Positions 10,210-22,589 of a stretch of 64,000 nucleotides of DNA are shown piece by piece (the stretch's first letter is position 1; every line of letters begins with the position of its first letter). The stretch lies in the NCBI GenBank assembly GCA_030142905.1, contig JASJOG010000002.1:3878501-3942500 (forward strand), given 5' to 3'. Position numbers and translations under genes: made by a program. The notes under the pieces are model-generated. The model was not told where the DNA came from and made no database searches. It saw only the letters and a program-made list of their open reading frames with translations. The DNA is from Heliopora coerulea (lineage: Eukaryota > Cnidaria > Anthozoa > Scleralcyonacea > Helioporidae).

Positions 10210-12117
10210 TTGAACAAGAGAAAATAAAAAGCTTTAAAAACGTTTTGGAAACAAATTCGTAAGATTATAGTTCCAGTTTTCTCCTTTAACCAAGTCACCT
10301 CAGTTCAACCATACATTTAAAAAGACAATTTTCCAACAAAACATTTTCAGTAACTTTGAAACAACGTCTTCCAATCATTCAATTGCCATCCACACAGAAA
10401 TATATCTGGTTAACTAGATGCTTTTTTTGTTGCTCTTATTGCACAATCGTTTGCGAAAAGGCACGAAATTCAATGCAGCTAAACTTAAGTGCAAGAAAGA
10501 CCAGAAAGAATGCCATTTTGTTTTCGTTCGTGGAAATAAATAAGTACTAAGCCAATACCATTTTAAGACTCTGCTGTGCATGGGGTCAATCAGAGATTGA
10601 TCTGTTGTGATCGATCTGAAACTGATCAAGACTGAAAAACTTTGAGCGTTAACATTAAAGTTTACGACCAATCCCCATAGTCGAATTTTCAAGGTTGTAA
10701 AAGCTTACATGTTGAACTCGAAATACCTTTCTAGGTATGCTGTTGTTGATCATATTTCTTAAAGTGCTAGACACGAAAATTTTTTTAACGGCATAATGTT
10801 AATTTGTATTTTTCTATTTTTATTTTGGTGCGTTACACTGCATGGTTCTCTTTCAAAAAAGCTTTTTGAACGGAATATACCTCAACTGAGGTGAAAAGAT
10901 AAACTTGCGGCCATGTAAAGCTGTGACGTCACACCATTTGTAAAACATTGTTTCTCAACAGAGAATAAATCAACGTTGTTGCAATTCAGTCCATTTTTTG
11001 TCAACGTTCAAGTAAGTTCTGACTACGTTGAATAAAAGAATCACTTACTGTATGTCGCTCTGAAGTCGTCGTAATCCAGATCAGATTACCATGAAATTTT
11101 GACTGATATCTTCAATGTTTTGTCGTGTCTGATTCATTTTCTTTGGCTTGCTTCTGTGGAATAAGTGGAATTAGATATAATATTCTGTCCATTATCAGCT
11201 CCCTATTCTTTTTTATTAGACACGTGAAAAAGAATGCAAATTTGCTTTGTGGAAAGCGGACTGGCCAAATTGAACTAGGATTTTTTGAAAATTTGTGAAC
11301 AATTGTGTTAGCGTTTTAATCTAAAAAGCGGTACCTGAAAATCTGCTTTTCCAAAGTACATTCATGTTGTCAGACCCGGCAAGACTTTAATTGCTGAAAA
11401 AAACTTTCGAGATGGGTTCCATAATGTGAACACAACGATTCGGAAGCGGCAACAATAGGGGATTGTTTGGAAATGATGAGTCGCCAAACGGAAACAAATC
11501 GTTGTGAACATAGACAAACGATCTCAACTAAGCCAATGCAAATGACCGTGGACAGTGAGTGGCGTTGTACTGTGCTAAATTACAAACGAAATATTTAGTT
11601 TCGCCAAAGCAGAATGTTTCTGTGATTTATTGGGCTTGTTTCCAGTGAGACATTTTGCATAAATTCCGCGTGGCTATCAGTGTAGATCAGTATAGTCTGA
11701 TAGAATAAGGAAAAGCAGCCTTTAAGTCAGTCGAAAATTTAGGATTGGCAAAATGAAAATGGCATACGATAGTCAACTTACAAGGCAATGTCCCATGACA
11801 ATTTTCTTGTCAAAGTAGAAATTTCAAATTTGACCCTTAAGAACATCTTTTCTTCAAGCATTTTGCAAATGTCCATTATCACTTACAGCTTCTCTTAAAC
11901 CAGCACAACAGTTGAAATTCTTAATATCTTAGCATTCAGTAAAGTTATAAACCTCTCAGTCAAATTAGACACCTGAAGATAAATCCAATCAAATTTTATC
12001 ATTAATTATCCCCTCCCTCACCGCGCGAAACGTGGTACAAGGACACTAATCTCGAGTTGCATGCAGTCCTTTTACACGTGTGTCAACTAGGGGGGTAAAT
12101 TCTAGGTTTATTTGTTT
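10210..12117. other. No recognised gene
   Basis: Only short overlapping ORFs without known motifs and without a repeat partner in the window. Base composition is AT-rich and even. Confidence 0.4.
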
Positions 12118-13425
12118 ATAGGTACATATCCACGAGTTCCGCACACTCAGGTATGCCGTGTGCAAACTGGGGTGCTGGTATGTTGTTGACGAAACGAGAG
12201 GTCGAATGAAAGGATATTGCTCTCGTGTTTTTTTGGACATTGAAATAGCAGTTTTCAACCTTAGCTCCATTGAATATGCCCAACTTATCACTTTTCACAG
12301 TGAGATTTTGACTTGGTTTTTTCTGATGAATGTCTACAGAACTCGTAAAGGAACTCAAGCTGGTGCTTGTTGCCCGGACATTTGCTGAGCGACTGAGTGC
12401 AAACGACATTCTTCGCTGCTGTTGAACGGAAGATAATTTGTATGAATCATGAACTTTCAAGTTTTGGTAATCACTTAGTTGATCTGTAAAATTCCCGGGA
12501 ACGTCTGAATTGAAAAACCTTGAAATACAAGTTTTGCGAACGGAATGGTTTCTTGGTTAATCTTCCTTGAAGACCAATGTTTTAAGCCGTTTTCGAAATC
12601 AGTTTCCTGACTTCATTCTTCCCAAGGGGAGACTATATGCCCGCTCCAATATTATTTTCCTTTTCTATACGACCAGCATCTGCTTTGTTCTAGATTTTAA
12701 ATTTTTTGGGAAAGTTTAAACTTGTCTTCTTTCAGCAAATTTGCTCTTGAATCTTTTTAGTTGAGGAGCCAGTGAATGTTTCGTTGAAAAGCCGTAAGAG
12801 TTACGACTTTGTACGCTTCGACATTTTTTCCCTTTTTTCACGCCTTCGAAGCTGAACAAAGCAGATAGTTTAACCACGTAAAAGGTACGTCCTCTCAATC
12901 TCTCAACTAGTTTTTCTTAATACAAAAGTTGTACCAGATTTGCTTGTTGTATTTTGTTTTTCGTGTTTTGTATTTTCCCTTTTTTGGTCAGCAATAAAAC
13001 TGCAGAATTCGTGTTTTCTTTGTTTATTCGTCAGTTTCGTAATTCACTTCATCTTCGTAATTCACTTCATCAAAGTCAGACTCTTGTCCCTTCGGTTGAA
13101 TATTTAGTATAAATCGTCATCATAGGACCCCTTTAGACATTCGTAGGCAATTTTTTTAAGGCAAAAAATGTCAAAAAAATTTTAAATCTAAACCAGGCTG
13201 TAGTGCTGCATGCAATACGACTGGTAACCTATAAGAATGCTCCATTTTTATGACGGAGATTCTAGCCATCTAATAAAAAATCTTACTTTAAGAGGAACTC
13301 GGTAAGAATTATAAAAGAGGGTAACCACACGAAATACCACTAGTCCGCAACTGATACAGGGTATCGAGAGATATATTGGGAGGGTGGGCTAGGGTTTGTT
13401 TTGTACACGTATTTCTAGTCTTAGT
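12118..13425 (-). pseudogene. Tyrosine recombinase relic (KCTD1_15/DUF3504 type), copy B
   Basis: This is the shorter copy of the 1258-3235 repeat. On the minus strand an N-terminal remnant (12898-12716) ends with TKHSLAPQLKRFKSKFAERR, matching copy A. Nearer 12490 the frame reads QLSDYQNLKVHDSYKLSS, which contains the expected nucleophilic Tyr, then QQQRRMSFALSRSANV, the well-conserved end of these recombinases. The C-terminal tail continues with SSFTSSVDIHQKKPSQN and GIFNGAKVENCYFNVQ. Frame breaks and lost segments, including most of the catalytic Arg region, make a working enzyme unlikely. The plus-strand ORFs over this region look like shadows. Confidence 0.7.
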
Positions 13426-13774
13426 CTTTGGGCTTGTTTCTTGGTTTGACCAGTAATTATTTATTACAGTTCAGGTCAATTTGTCAAATTTTGTTATCAT
13501 CACCTATTAATTACTTACATCACTTACAAGGAGTTGTACCTTGCTGTTTGGTTTAAAGTGTGCTTACACCTGCAGTAAATTTATGGTAAGAAATACTACA
13601 ACTGTTGTGCGTTAAAAAACTGCGGCTGAATGATTGCACGTTTTTGGAAATGACTTGCAAGAAAACATAACACTGTGTTGGCTTCTCTTTACTGCAAATG
13701 AGTAACCTGTCTCCATTCAAAAACATGCCAGATAGTTTTGTTTGACTGTGACTTTGCTCTTGCTAATGCTAGGA

Positions 13775-14410
13775 AATTTTTACTCGCCAAAGTGAGACCT
13801 CTCCACAGGAAAAACTTTGTAATTAGAGCAACTCTACATCCGACGAAATGGGGGATATGTCTGTGGTAATATCCCCACAACCTTTGGGGTTGTAATTGTT
13901 TTCAAAAGTGCCTAATTTGCTTGGTAATGTGCTGAATTTACTTGTCACACCTACAGTCCTGGACAAAATTATGTGGACATGCACTGCCATTTTTCTGTTG
14001 CCCAGTGTTACACTAAGTAAAACATTCCTTCCCCTTTTCCCATCACCAATGTTGCATCATATTACGATAATCAAAAGAAGGCTTAGGTTTTCACAGGTGT
14101 AGATCCACCAACATTGCCTAGGGAGAGGGGGTGAACGTATGTTCTTGTTGTCACGTGAAATACCTGCTAATAATGAAAAAGCGTGCGTTGTGTTCATGTG
14201 AGTTTTGTCCAGGATTTTGTCTAGTAGATTTTTCTCGCTAAAGTGAGACCTCTCCACAGGATAGGCTTTGTAATTAGAGTAACTTTACATCGGACGAAAT
14301 GACGGATCTGTTTGCGGTAATATCCCCACAACCTTTGAAAGCATAATTATTTTCTAAAGTGCCTAATTCACTTGGTAGTGTTCTGAATGTACTTGTCACA
14401 ACTAGGTCAA
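13775..14410 (+). repeat. Diverged direct duplication of about 190 bp, with an insertion between the copies
   Basis: 13775-13953 and 14224-14410 match colinearly: AAGTGAGACCTCTCCACAGG, CTTTGTAATTAGAG, GGTAATATCCCCACAACCTTTG and AAGTGCCTAAT occur in both in the same order. The spacer is a MITE-like insertion. No coding function is visible. Confidence 0.75.
13954..14216. mobile_element. MITE-like insertion, Tc1/mariner-type ends
   Basis: Begins with CAGTCCTGGACAAAAT after a TA and ends with GTTTTGTCCAGGA, so CCTGGACAAAA is inverted at the two ends. A CAGT start after TA and a size near 260 bp suggest a non-autonomous Tc1/mariner element. The right end is degraded, so the TA duplication there cannot be confirmed. 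Confidence 0.5.
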
Positions 14411-14419
14411 ACTCATTTT

Positions 14420-17400
14420 TGTTTAAACTTATGTGAAGTGGATGGAAGCCTTTACATTTGGTTTGGGTGTAGGAACATATTTTGCCAACGAAATAGACGT
14501 GGTCTGGATGTCGGTAAAGCCAACGACATTTTTCTCGCTTTTTAATGACAGTTCGTTTTGAATTACTATTAATAATTGATTTAATTGTTTAAATTGATTT
14601 TATTGAAGAAAAACTAATTTCAATTATTAGGATGCAGATGTGATAAATAATGATAAAACCTTTGTGACATTTTAGGCTTAGGATAAAGTGATAAACTGCA
14701 TCATGGCAAGCCTAACATACGCGTGATTACGTGTACTTTAAGAACAGTTTATCTGCATAATCATATAGAGCAGTGTGCTTTTGACTGAAGGTTCCCCAAA
14801 CTTTTGCCAATAATAATTGAGCTATGCTTATATTTTCAGTAATGTCTGTTTCACAGGCCATCATTAAATCATCCTGTCTTTTCTGATTTATCTTGGACCT
14901 GCTTGTGGCTTTCACAGCGATTAATTTATCAAATGTTCAATCGACTTTTGCCAGAGTCACTGGTGCAGTTAGAAACAGGCGGAAAACCCTGTTTTGTGAG
15001 AGGAAAGGCTGATTACTGTAGTTCAGCCATCTAAACTAACATAACGGTGATTCGTCTTAGGACCATTTCAAATATCTGTTCCGTCCTAGGGTATTGACCA
15101 TATGGGATTTGAAAGTCTAAATTTTCAGTATAAGAACATCAGGATCTGGTCTTTAGTCTTCGTAGAAAAAGTCTGTAATATTGTTGAAGTTTGAAGTGAA
15201 TCTACACTATCATTGTTGTTGAGGCTATCAAACTTATTGTACCAACAACGTCTGTAGGTGGCAGATTTGGGCGCGTCCCATCAAGACTCCAAACATTTTA
15301 CGTCGGATTGCCATTAGATTTTCGAAACATGCAGCAACATTGCACGACTTAATGTTTGGCCAAGCAGGTTTTCATAAATCGAATTTTGTCTACTCAAATT
15401 TAACTGTACCGATAGATCCGAACGACATCTTAGGGGTGTGCAGCATCTCCCTCACTCAGCTTCCCTGCGTTCCCGGACTATTTTCATGTGGCTTTTTTTT
15501 TCGAAAGGAGCTTTCTATAACCGTTTGAATGCCGAGTTATCACGCTGGCTTCAAGTTGCCGCTATATTGCAAACTGGACGGTTTTTAACGCCGTTTTTAT
15601 GAGTTGTGCTTGCATGTATTTTCAATCCAAAACAAAAATTTCTTAAAAATTTGAGCCATGCACATATATACTCGCAACCGATGCTTTCAAATATGTGATT
15701 AAAAAAAATCAAGTAAACGCACGTTTTCACGATGCGATGGATCGGATGGATCGGCATACACGATCAGATGGATTAATCATCTGGACGTATTTGATCGGTT
15801 TAATCATCTGGACGTATTTAATCATCTGACGTATTTGATCGGTATTAGAAATGTATCAGCTTGTACTTGCCGCATTACTTCTATAATTACTATAATTGTG
15901 AATGAATCGTATGAGTCAGAATGATTAATCGGGCAACCCAATCACTCTTTCAGGTTGTTTATAGTTTCAATTACACATTGAAAGAAAGGATTTCGCGAAC
16001 GCTTCTCGGATACACTCTCACTGTCCTGACGCTAGAGCACTGAAATGTTCATAGTTTTGTTGACGTAGTCGATGAAACATCAAAACTTCGAAAATTGGTA
16101 GTCAAGTCAGCAACCATGAGAACGTTAAGAAATCCCGTTGTTTTTAAACAGCAATTCTTAGAGTAGCTGGAGAATTCTGGTCAACGTCACGTTTAAATGA
16201 TAATTATACGTTATAATGGCTAAGTTAACTGACGCAAACGTGGGTATCTTGTACGGCCGACAACGTACAGTGTGAGCTTAGGAATGTTTCTACGAGTCAT
16301 AACCAGAATTGAGCTTACTTTTCCCAAACTTTCTTGTGATATGTTGCTACATTTACCGTTCTTGTGTAAATGGGATAATTGTTTTGACTTAAGAAAAAAA
16401 GATTACAAACTCATTTCTCCAGTAGACGTTTATAGCTACCTGTAATTTATAATTGGAAACTTAAGTACACAAGTTAGGTGTATGTTATCTAATATTAAAT
16501 AAGTCAATCCAAAATGACCAAGCGATGTTTTTGTGCTTGTGGCGAACACGCCAAGACTACTAGAATTTTCCTTCTGCAATTATGTCAAGTCTGTTTTTCA
16601 ATTTCCAGGGCATCAATTCCGTATATATTTCCTTTTGATATGTGTCGAGTGAAAGAATGTTTCGTTATTCGCAGATTTCATTTTCGTTCGAAAGATCTGA
16701 AATTTACCAAGTACTGTCAACCACCATAGTACGAACACTTACTGACGTCAATAATTTGGTAATTGTGTGAAGTGTTTATACGCTGGAAAAAGACAACCAA
16801 TCCTAATAAAAGGACAAAAAGTCTATTTTTAACGCACTCTCGTTCTTAGATCTCCCACAGTCCCCGAGAGTAGATTCATTTTAACGGTAAACTGGATACA
16901 TAACTTTCCGTTGCTAGGTTTTTTCTTTGCTGTCATTCAGTACTTTATTTTTAAGCTTTGTTGTAGTTCTCACAGGAACTAATGACGATCTTGTCTCCTC
17001 GGAGGAAAATAAGAAGTAAAAATTTGTTACCATGGTGAACTAGCACCGTTTAGTGAAAGATCGGTTTAGCATATCAACCTTATATTCTCTCACTTTTAAC
17101 TTAACATTTTTAATTGTTTTCTCTCTGTTTTTTATTCTTTAATTTTGCATTTCATGTTAGTAATATTAATTTTTACTTACCATGTGTGTCATGCTCTTCA
17201 TGCATTTGTGTAATTTATGCATAATCTTTTGTGCAAATATCCAGTTTAGTTTACAAGTTCGATATAGCTAAACTGATGATGAACACAGATAATCCAAAAA
17301 GAATCTATATCCAGACTGTATTTTTCTTAAGACGTTATCAGCTTTTCGCTTATTCCGAAATCAGATAACCATTTATTGTATTAGCTAAATGTTTGCTACA

Positions 17401-19200
17401 TATTTTTACGCCGATTTCATGTAGTTTTTGCGAGAAATTGTGCGGTAAATTGTTTTAGAGCATAGGTCAAGTGTTTAAAAATTTGCATAGTGATTATAAA
17501 GCATCTCTTTAATATTTGTGGTATACCACATGCAGTCAATGATTACCTACATGGAATTTCAAAAATTCATGTGGTGTACCGCAGATATTTTTAATTTACA
17601 ATTGCTGGAGCTGCTTGTTCCCGTACAAGTTGTAATTTATATTGTTCAATGTGTCGATAGACAAACGTATTGACTGATTAATTTGTGTAATGCCGGGAAT
17701 CAGTTAGATATTCAATACTTCCTGGTAGTATGCTGATGCTTGCTTACAAATCCACATGGTAGAAAAAATTTTACATGTTTTGGGAACCCAAACTGGTGGC
17801 TTAATTATGAAGAATTTATCATATTTCTTCATTAAGCTACGACATCGTGCGACTATTCGAAAGAAACCTTGCCGCTTCTTCTTGAAGCATAGGCCTGTAC
17901 TATTTACTGTTGACAATAATAATCTGCTTTTTGCAAATTCAAGCTTTGCTAACTTGAACTGAGAAAAACTTTGCAAAACTGGATTAAGTTGTACATCGAA
18001 TTTGTAATTCCAGACCTACGAACTCAACTGGTCTTTATTTAGAACGCTACCGATCTGTGATTCGAACAAATCGAAAAATAAAATCCGATGTTTGCACTTT
18101 TGTCTTTCTTTAAAGTCCTTTTAAGGGTGATCTTTCTCACTTATATTGAATTCCCTGATTCCGACAGTTACCGGATCGGTTTTACATTGTAATGTTCAAT
18201 ACCTTGCAGGTCAGTACATCAAGGTAGTTCTTTCATTAAATTAATTTTTTAATTCTTTGCATGGATGGATGTTGTCAATTTGTGTTGAAAGCCGCAATTT
18301 CTGGTTCATTATAAATACATCAGGAATACTCCCAAACTCTGTTAAGCTGTAATTATCTTTTGTACAAAAAGCTTTTAGTAATTCAGGTCTACAAAGTTAG
18401 TCTTTGACTTATAGGACATTTAGTTATAATATGTTCATGTGGTTTAGATAACTACAAACCAGACTGGGGCTGCACGATGTAAGTTCCATGGCAAAGTATC
18501 CTTTAATCTATTATAACTTAACTGTCATATAAAAGCTGAAATAATCTTTTTTAAGCAGCTGAGACTAACATTTTGACAGTATTTCGCCTGCACTGCTGTT
18601 CCAAAGTCCAGTGCCTTAGAATCATCGATTTCTGGCCGACTGGAAGCACAAAACAGCTTAGGTACGCAAGTTCACCAGCAGAAAATCTCCGAGTCGACCT
18701 CTAACAACTATAACTATACGTTTTTTGGTATTTTTAAATGCATTATTAGCATTAAGATCACTCTATTAAATGCAATGTTTTCCCTCAACAGATAGTTTAA
18801 GGTATTAAAGAATCGTTTGTTTGGCATATCAGTTGGGCAGTTTATGGTAGTTAATGTCAAGTATCATTTTTGCCGGAAATTTCAACATCTGTGTCTCTCC
18901 AATGTACAAACAAATAAATATCCCAGATGTATGATCCACCATTGTTGAGTTGAAGTCAACTTTTCCGCTCGATATTTTGCATCACCCAATAGTAGCCACA
19001 TCAATCCGACTATTTACACCTAGTGGAATTTAGCCTTCAGGCGGATTGTTATATCGTATCCCTCTCAGATACCAAAGTTTGATAAATGTTTGAACTTTCC
19101 GATGAAAGATAAGTTCCTTGCGCTTTTCATTTGGCTTCCTTTACTCGCTTCTCAGATGAAAAATTTAATCTGCACGCGCCTGGATATTTGACACATGGAG
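14420..19200. other. No recognised gene
   Basis: Scattered short ORFs (for example 16514-16729 plus and 17976-17704 minus) show no motif I can name. The only structure noticed is the small tandem array at 15714-15845. Confidence 0.4.
15714..15845 (+). repeat. Short imperfect tandem repeats
   Basis: GATGGATCGG is doubled near 15735. The block ATCATCTGGACGTATTTGATCGG then recurs about three times with loss of internal bases between 15776 and 15845. It is a degenerate minisatellite. Confidence 0.7.
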
Positions 19201-19210
19201 TGCCGCGGCC

Positions 19211-19282
19211 CTCGAAAACGAGGTCGGCATTCGGCAATGCCGACTTGTCAACCTACGAGGACAGCAAAATTTTGCCGACCTC
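19211..19282. repeat. Compact cluster of hairpins
   Basis: CTCG-AAAA-CGAG at 19211-19222 is followed by GTCGGCATT-CGGC-AATGCCGAC at 19223-19244, a 9-bp perfect stem with a 4-base loop. GAGGTCGGC at 19220-19228 could instead pair with GCCGACCTC at 19274-19282, so two alternative folds exist. The block is GC-rich compared with its surroundings. Confidence 0.65.
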
Positions 19283-19969
19283 AATCTAGTTCTCCTCAGG
19301 AGAAATATTTTTTCTTGTGATAAGAGATTCCACGCCTTGTTGACAAAAGTGGTAGGTAAAATCTTGCTCGTTGAAAAAATTCTTTGCTCTATGTTTTCAC
19401 TAAGGCCGGTTTTTCACTTGAGATTTTTTTCTCGCGTGAAGTGACAATTTTTCTGTTGAAACTGAATAGATTCAAATGGATTTCCAATGACACGAGGGCT
19501 CAAATAAAACAAAAAAAAACATAAGAAAGCCGTTTGGAGCGACAAAGTCGACCGTGGAAACCGGTAGTTTAGGGCTGTTTTAAACATCGCACGTGCAATC
19601 TTCGTCTTTGATTCAAAAGAAGTGAACGAATTTGTCTATTAGTCAACGTTAATGCGACCTTGTTTCGTACGACAAACTTACAGTGCAGGGGTGGATCTAC
19701 ACTCGTTCAACTGGTTTCCGGAAACTAGTCAATTTTTCGAAAGAATGAAAAATGTTGATTGGGTTTTTTATTCCATGGAATATTAAAATGATATCAGTTT
19801 TGTTTTCGCGCAACATATTTACCCTGCTAAAATACTCCAATGCGTTACTTCTGCTCTAAGGAGCGGAATGTGCATGTGTAAAGCGTTCAATCACACGGAA
19901 ACCACTGGTTTCGTGGGGAAACTAGTCAAATTTTACTATGATTGGCTGATTCTAAACATTAAATTAAAG

Positions 19970-20110
19970 TGAACTAGTCAAAACCGCCTCCTATTCGTTA
20001 AAGGCGCCCAGGCAATTACAGTGAACTAGTCAAAACTGCCTCCTATTGGCTAATCGCCTAAATCCCAATTAGAGTGAACTAGTTGTGAACTAGTGGAAAA
20101 GTATAAATAG
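19970..20110 (+). promoter_or_regulatory. Promoter-like block: repeated GAACTAGT, ATTGG boxes, TATAAATAG
   Basis: GTGAACTAGTCAAAAC followed by (C/T)GCCTCCTATT occurs twice about 50 bases apart (around 19969 and 20020). More ACTAGT copies lie at about 19724, 19918, 20076 and 20089. Inverted CCAAT boxes (ATTGG) occur near 19940 and 20045, and a clean TATAAATAG is at 20102-20110. Spacing of an ATTGG box about 55 bases before a TATA box suits an RNA polymerase II core promoter. The transcript is unknown: the first plausible ORF (20295-20369) encodes only 24 residues and contains a donor-like AAG/GTACC at 20360. Confidence 0.45.
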
Positions 20111-20479
20111 ACATGGCGTCGCAGATATAGCACGTTTGTGGTATGGACAACTGTTTAGCTAAGGAATTGGACTTGTTTATCGAGCGATGAACCGGTTTTA
20201 AGCTCCATGAAAATTACATTTATCCACAACATTGGGAAAGCAGACCCACCGTGCGCCAAGCCGCACGTATTTCATCAAACGCCAGCCTAAAGCCATGTGG
20301 AAAGCTGTGAATGTTCAGAGTGGAATGGCCGATTCGTTACCTTTGGCTGGTTTATTCAAGGTACCTTAATGAAGTCTTTTGTCGACCATGTTTTGGAAGT
20401 GCGTGTTGGAAGAGAGCAAGCTAGCTAAGTAGATAATTAGGAACATTATTTACGTTGTGGAAGACTGGTAATTTTGCAT

Positions 20480-21060
20480 TTGTCGCCTACCTGTCAATCT
20501 GACGATGGACTAAGATAATTTTGAACTTCTTAACATTCCTGTTGGCCATTCTGCTGTTCGACTGAGCTGATTTTGGATTTGATAATCTTCGTGCTTGTTA
20601 ACCTTCACCAGTACTAAGATTACCATGAACAGATTAAATTTCCTGCCTTCAATTTTGCTGCTGCACTAAAATGATTATTCAATTCTCCGCCAACCTAATT
20701 GTTAATCTGCTGCTTGACTAAGATGGTTTTGAGGTGATTTTGGATTTATTGGTCTTCCTACTTGTCAATCTGATGATGGACTAATAGAATTTGAACTTAT
20801 TAACATTCCTGTCGGCCTTTCTACTCCTGGACTGCGTTGAGTTTGGATTTATTAACCTTGCTGCTGGTTAGTATGTTGCTAAGTTAAGAAATCTTGATAA
20901 TCCTCTTACTTCCCATTCTACTTCTGGAGGGACATAATTTTGAACTTACCATAATGACCATCTTGCCGGCCAGTTTGCTATTAGAGTAAGATGATTTTTA
21001 TGCTGGACCAAAACAATTTTTAGTCAATCAACCTTCCTGATGTAAGCCATTCTGATGTTA
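20480..21060 (+). repeat. Degenerate minisatellite-like array
   Basis: Variants of a unit with TGTCAATCTGAYGATGGACTAA, then TTGAACTT, TTAACATTCCTG and GGCC, recur. The clearest pair starts near 20490 and 20755, with weaker versions between and after them at roughly 65-base steps. The units are too diverged to count exactly. Confidence 0.5.
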
Positions 21061-21322
21061 TGGGGTTGGATTTTTTGATATTTAATGTATTCAATGAAGG
21101 TGTGTGACCAATTATTTATGTTTTGTCAAGGAAAACAGTTTTTCAAATATTTACCTTGAGCAAAACCTTCGTTTAGTACCAACATATTTTATGAGGTTCT
21201 AACCCATAATGGTGCAAGGATACACATTAGAATTTCATTCTAGCTTAATCCAGACAATTTTATTTGGTAAAGGGGATATCTGCACCTTAATGGGTTGTTT
21301 ATCAGTAACCCACTTAGGAAAC

Positions 21323-21358
21323 GCACTCCCCCACCCCCCCCCCCCCCAAAAAAAAAAA
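21323..21358. repeat. C-run followed by A-run
   Basis: A homopolymer C tract with one interruption runs into an A tract. It produces Gly- and Phe-rich false ORFs on the minus strand (21235-21595). Confidence 0.9.
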
Positions 21359-21781
21359 GAAAGATGCAAAATTAAACTTTGAGCTTTGACATGCGAAATT
21401 CGAATCGAATTCTTCGTTACCAACTTCTGAATTTGGAATTGTAATATGAAAAACTTGGCAACGAACGTCCGAACCGTACGGTGAAATGTCAACTGAAATC
21501 CACAGTAATTCAGACGAATTTAATTGGTTTTCGTAATCGAACAAGGACTCTGGAGTAATGGAGAAAAAAAAAAAAGAACTAAAGCTGCAGTACAAATTTT
21601 TAATTTAACAGTATTATCAGTCAGATACATGTTAGACGTCGTATAACCGTCGCATTTAATTGATCGAGTTAACTTCGTCTGAATTATTTTAAAAATGCGA
21701 CATATAAAACAGATGTTATAACCATTACAACAGACGCCAAAATTCACAAGGGGTTGTGCAAACTCAGTTTGTCAAATTAAG

Positions 21782-22552
21782 CTTCTAAGTCTGTCGTTGC
21801 GATTGAACAGCCAGGTGGAAAACGAAGTTTAGTTAGAAATATAATAGCCCAGCAAACAAGTTTAAATAGAGCCATAATGGAACCATATCTTTAAAAGAGT
21901 TTTATTGACTAACGTTTCGTTACTTAACCAGTAACATCATCAGAGTAATTATTTACAAGAGTTGAGAGGCTTAAATAGCTAACTGTTACAAAAATAGTGA
22001 TGAAAGAATGTCACAAAGGATTAGCGGAACGATTAGCAAGAACAATTAACGGAAGGAGTGCGAGTAATAAAGTGATGAAGAATTAGACGTGTGAAGAATT
22101 TAATTAGAGGGGAGGGGAAAAAAACAAAAACAAAAAAAAAACAAAAAAAAACAAAAAAAAACAAAAAAAAAACAAAAAAAAAAAATGTCAAGAAACGTTA
22201 TTTCTTGACACTTTTTTTTTTTTTTTTTTTTTGTTTTTTTTTGTTTTTTCCCTCCCCTCTAATTAAATTCTTCACACGTCTAATTCTTCATCACTTTATT
22301 ACTCGCACTCCTTCCGTTAATTGTTCTTGCTAATCGTTCCGCTAATCCTTTGTGACATTCTTTCATCACTATTTTTGTAACAGTTAGCTATTTAAGCCTC
22401 TCAACTCTTGTAAATAATTACTCTGATGATGTTACTGGTTAAGTAACGAAACGTTAGTCAATAAAACTCTTTTAAAGATATGGTTCCATTATGGCTCTAT
22501 TTAAACTTGTTTGCTGGGCTATTATATTTCTAACTAAACTTCTAAGTCTGTC
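21782..22552. mobile_element. Long palindrome made of two Penelope-type 3' ends
   Basis: The block 21825-22180 is the near-perfect reverse complement of 22215-22541; the arms meet at an A-rich/T-rich centre with a hairpin (TGTCAAGAAA/TTTCTTGACA). Each arm carries a CTGATGA-stem-GAAACGTTAGTC motif and a TAAAACTC tail, the kind of sequence found at PLE 3' ends. A 14-base direct repeat, CTTCTAAGTCTGTC, lies at 21782-21795 and 22539-22552 and looks like the target-site duplication. About 29 extra bases sit only on the left side. There is no ORF except low-complexity Lys- and Phe-rich frames over the A/T tracts. Confidence 0.75.
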
Positions 22553-22589
22553 AGTCTGCCTGCAGTTCGTACTTTCGCTATACGCTGTT

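Noticed and set aside
20113..20130. ATG just after the TATAAATAG
   Set aside because: It is too close to the TATA box to lie in the transcript, and it stops after five codons.
21235..21595. Overlapping minus ORFs with Gly- and Phe-rich parts
   Set aside because: They depend on C and A homopolymer runs; the remaining peptide matches nothing I recognise.
22091..22333. Lys-rich then Phe-rich ORF
   Set aside because: It is the translation of the A-rich and T-rich centre of the palindrome.
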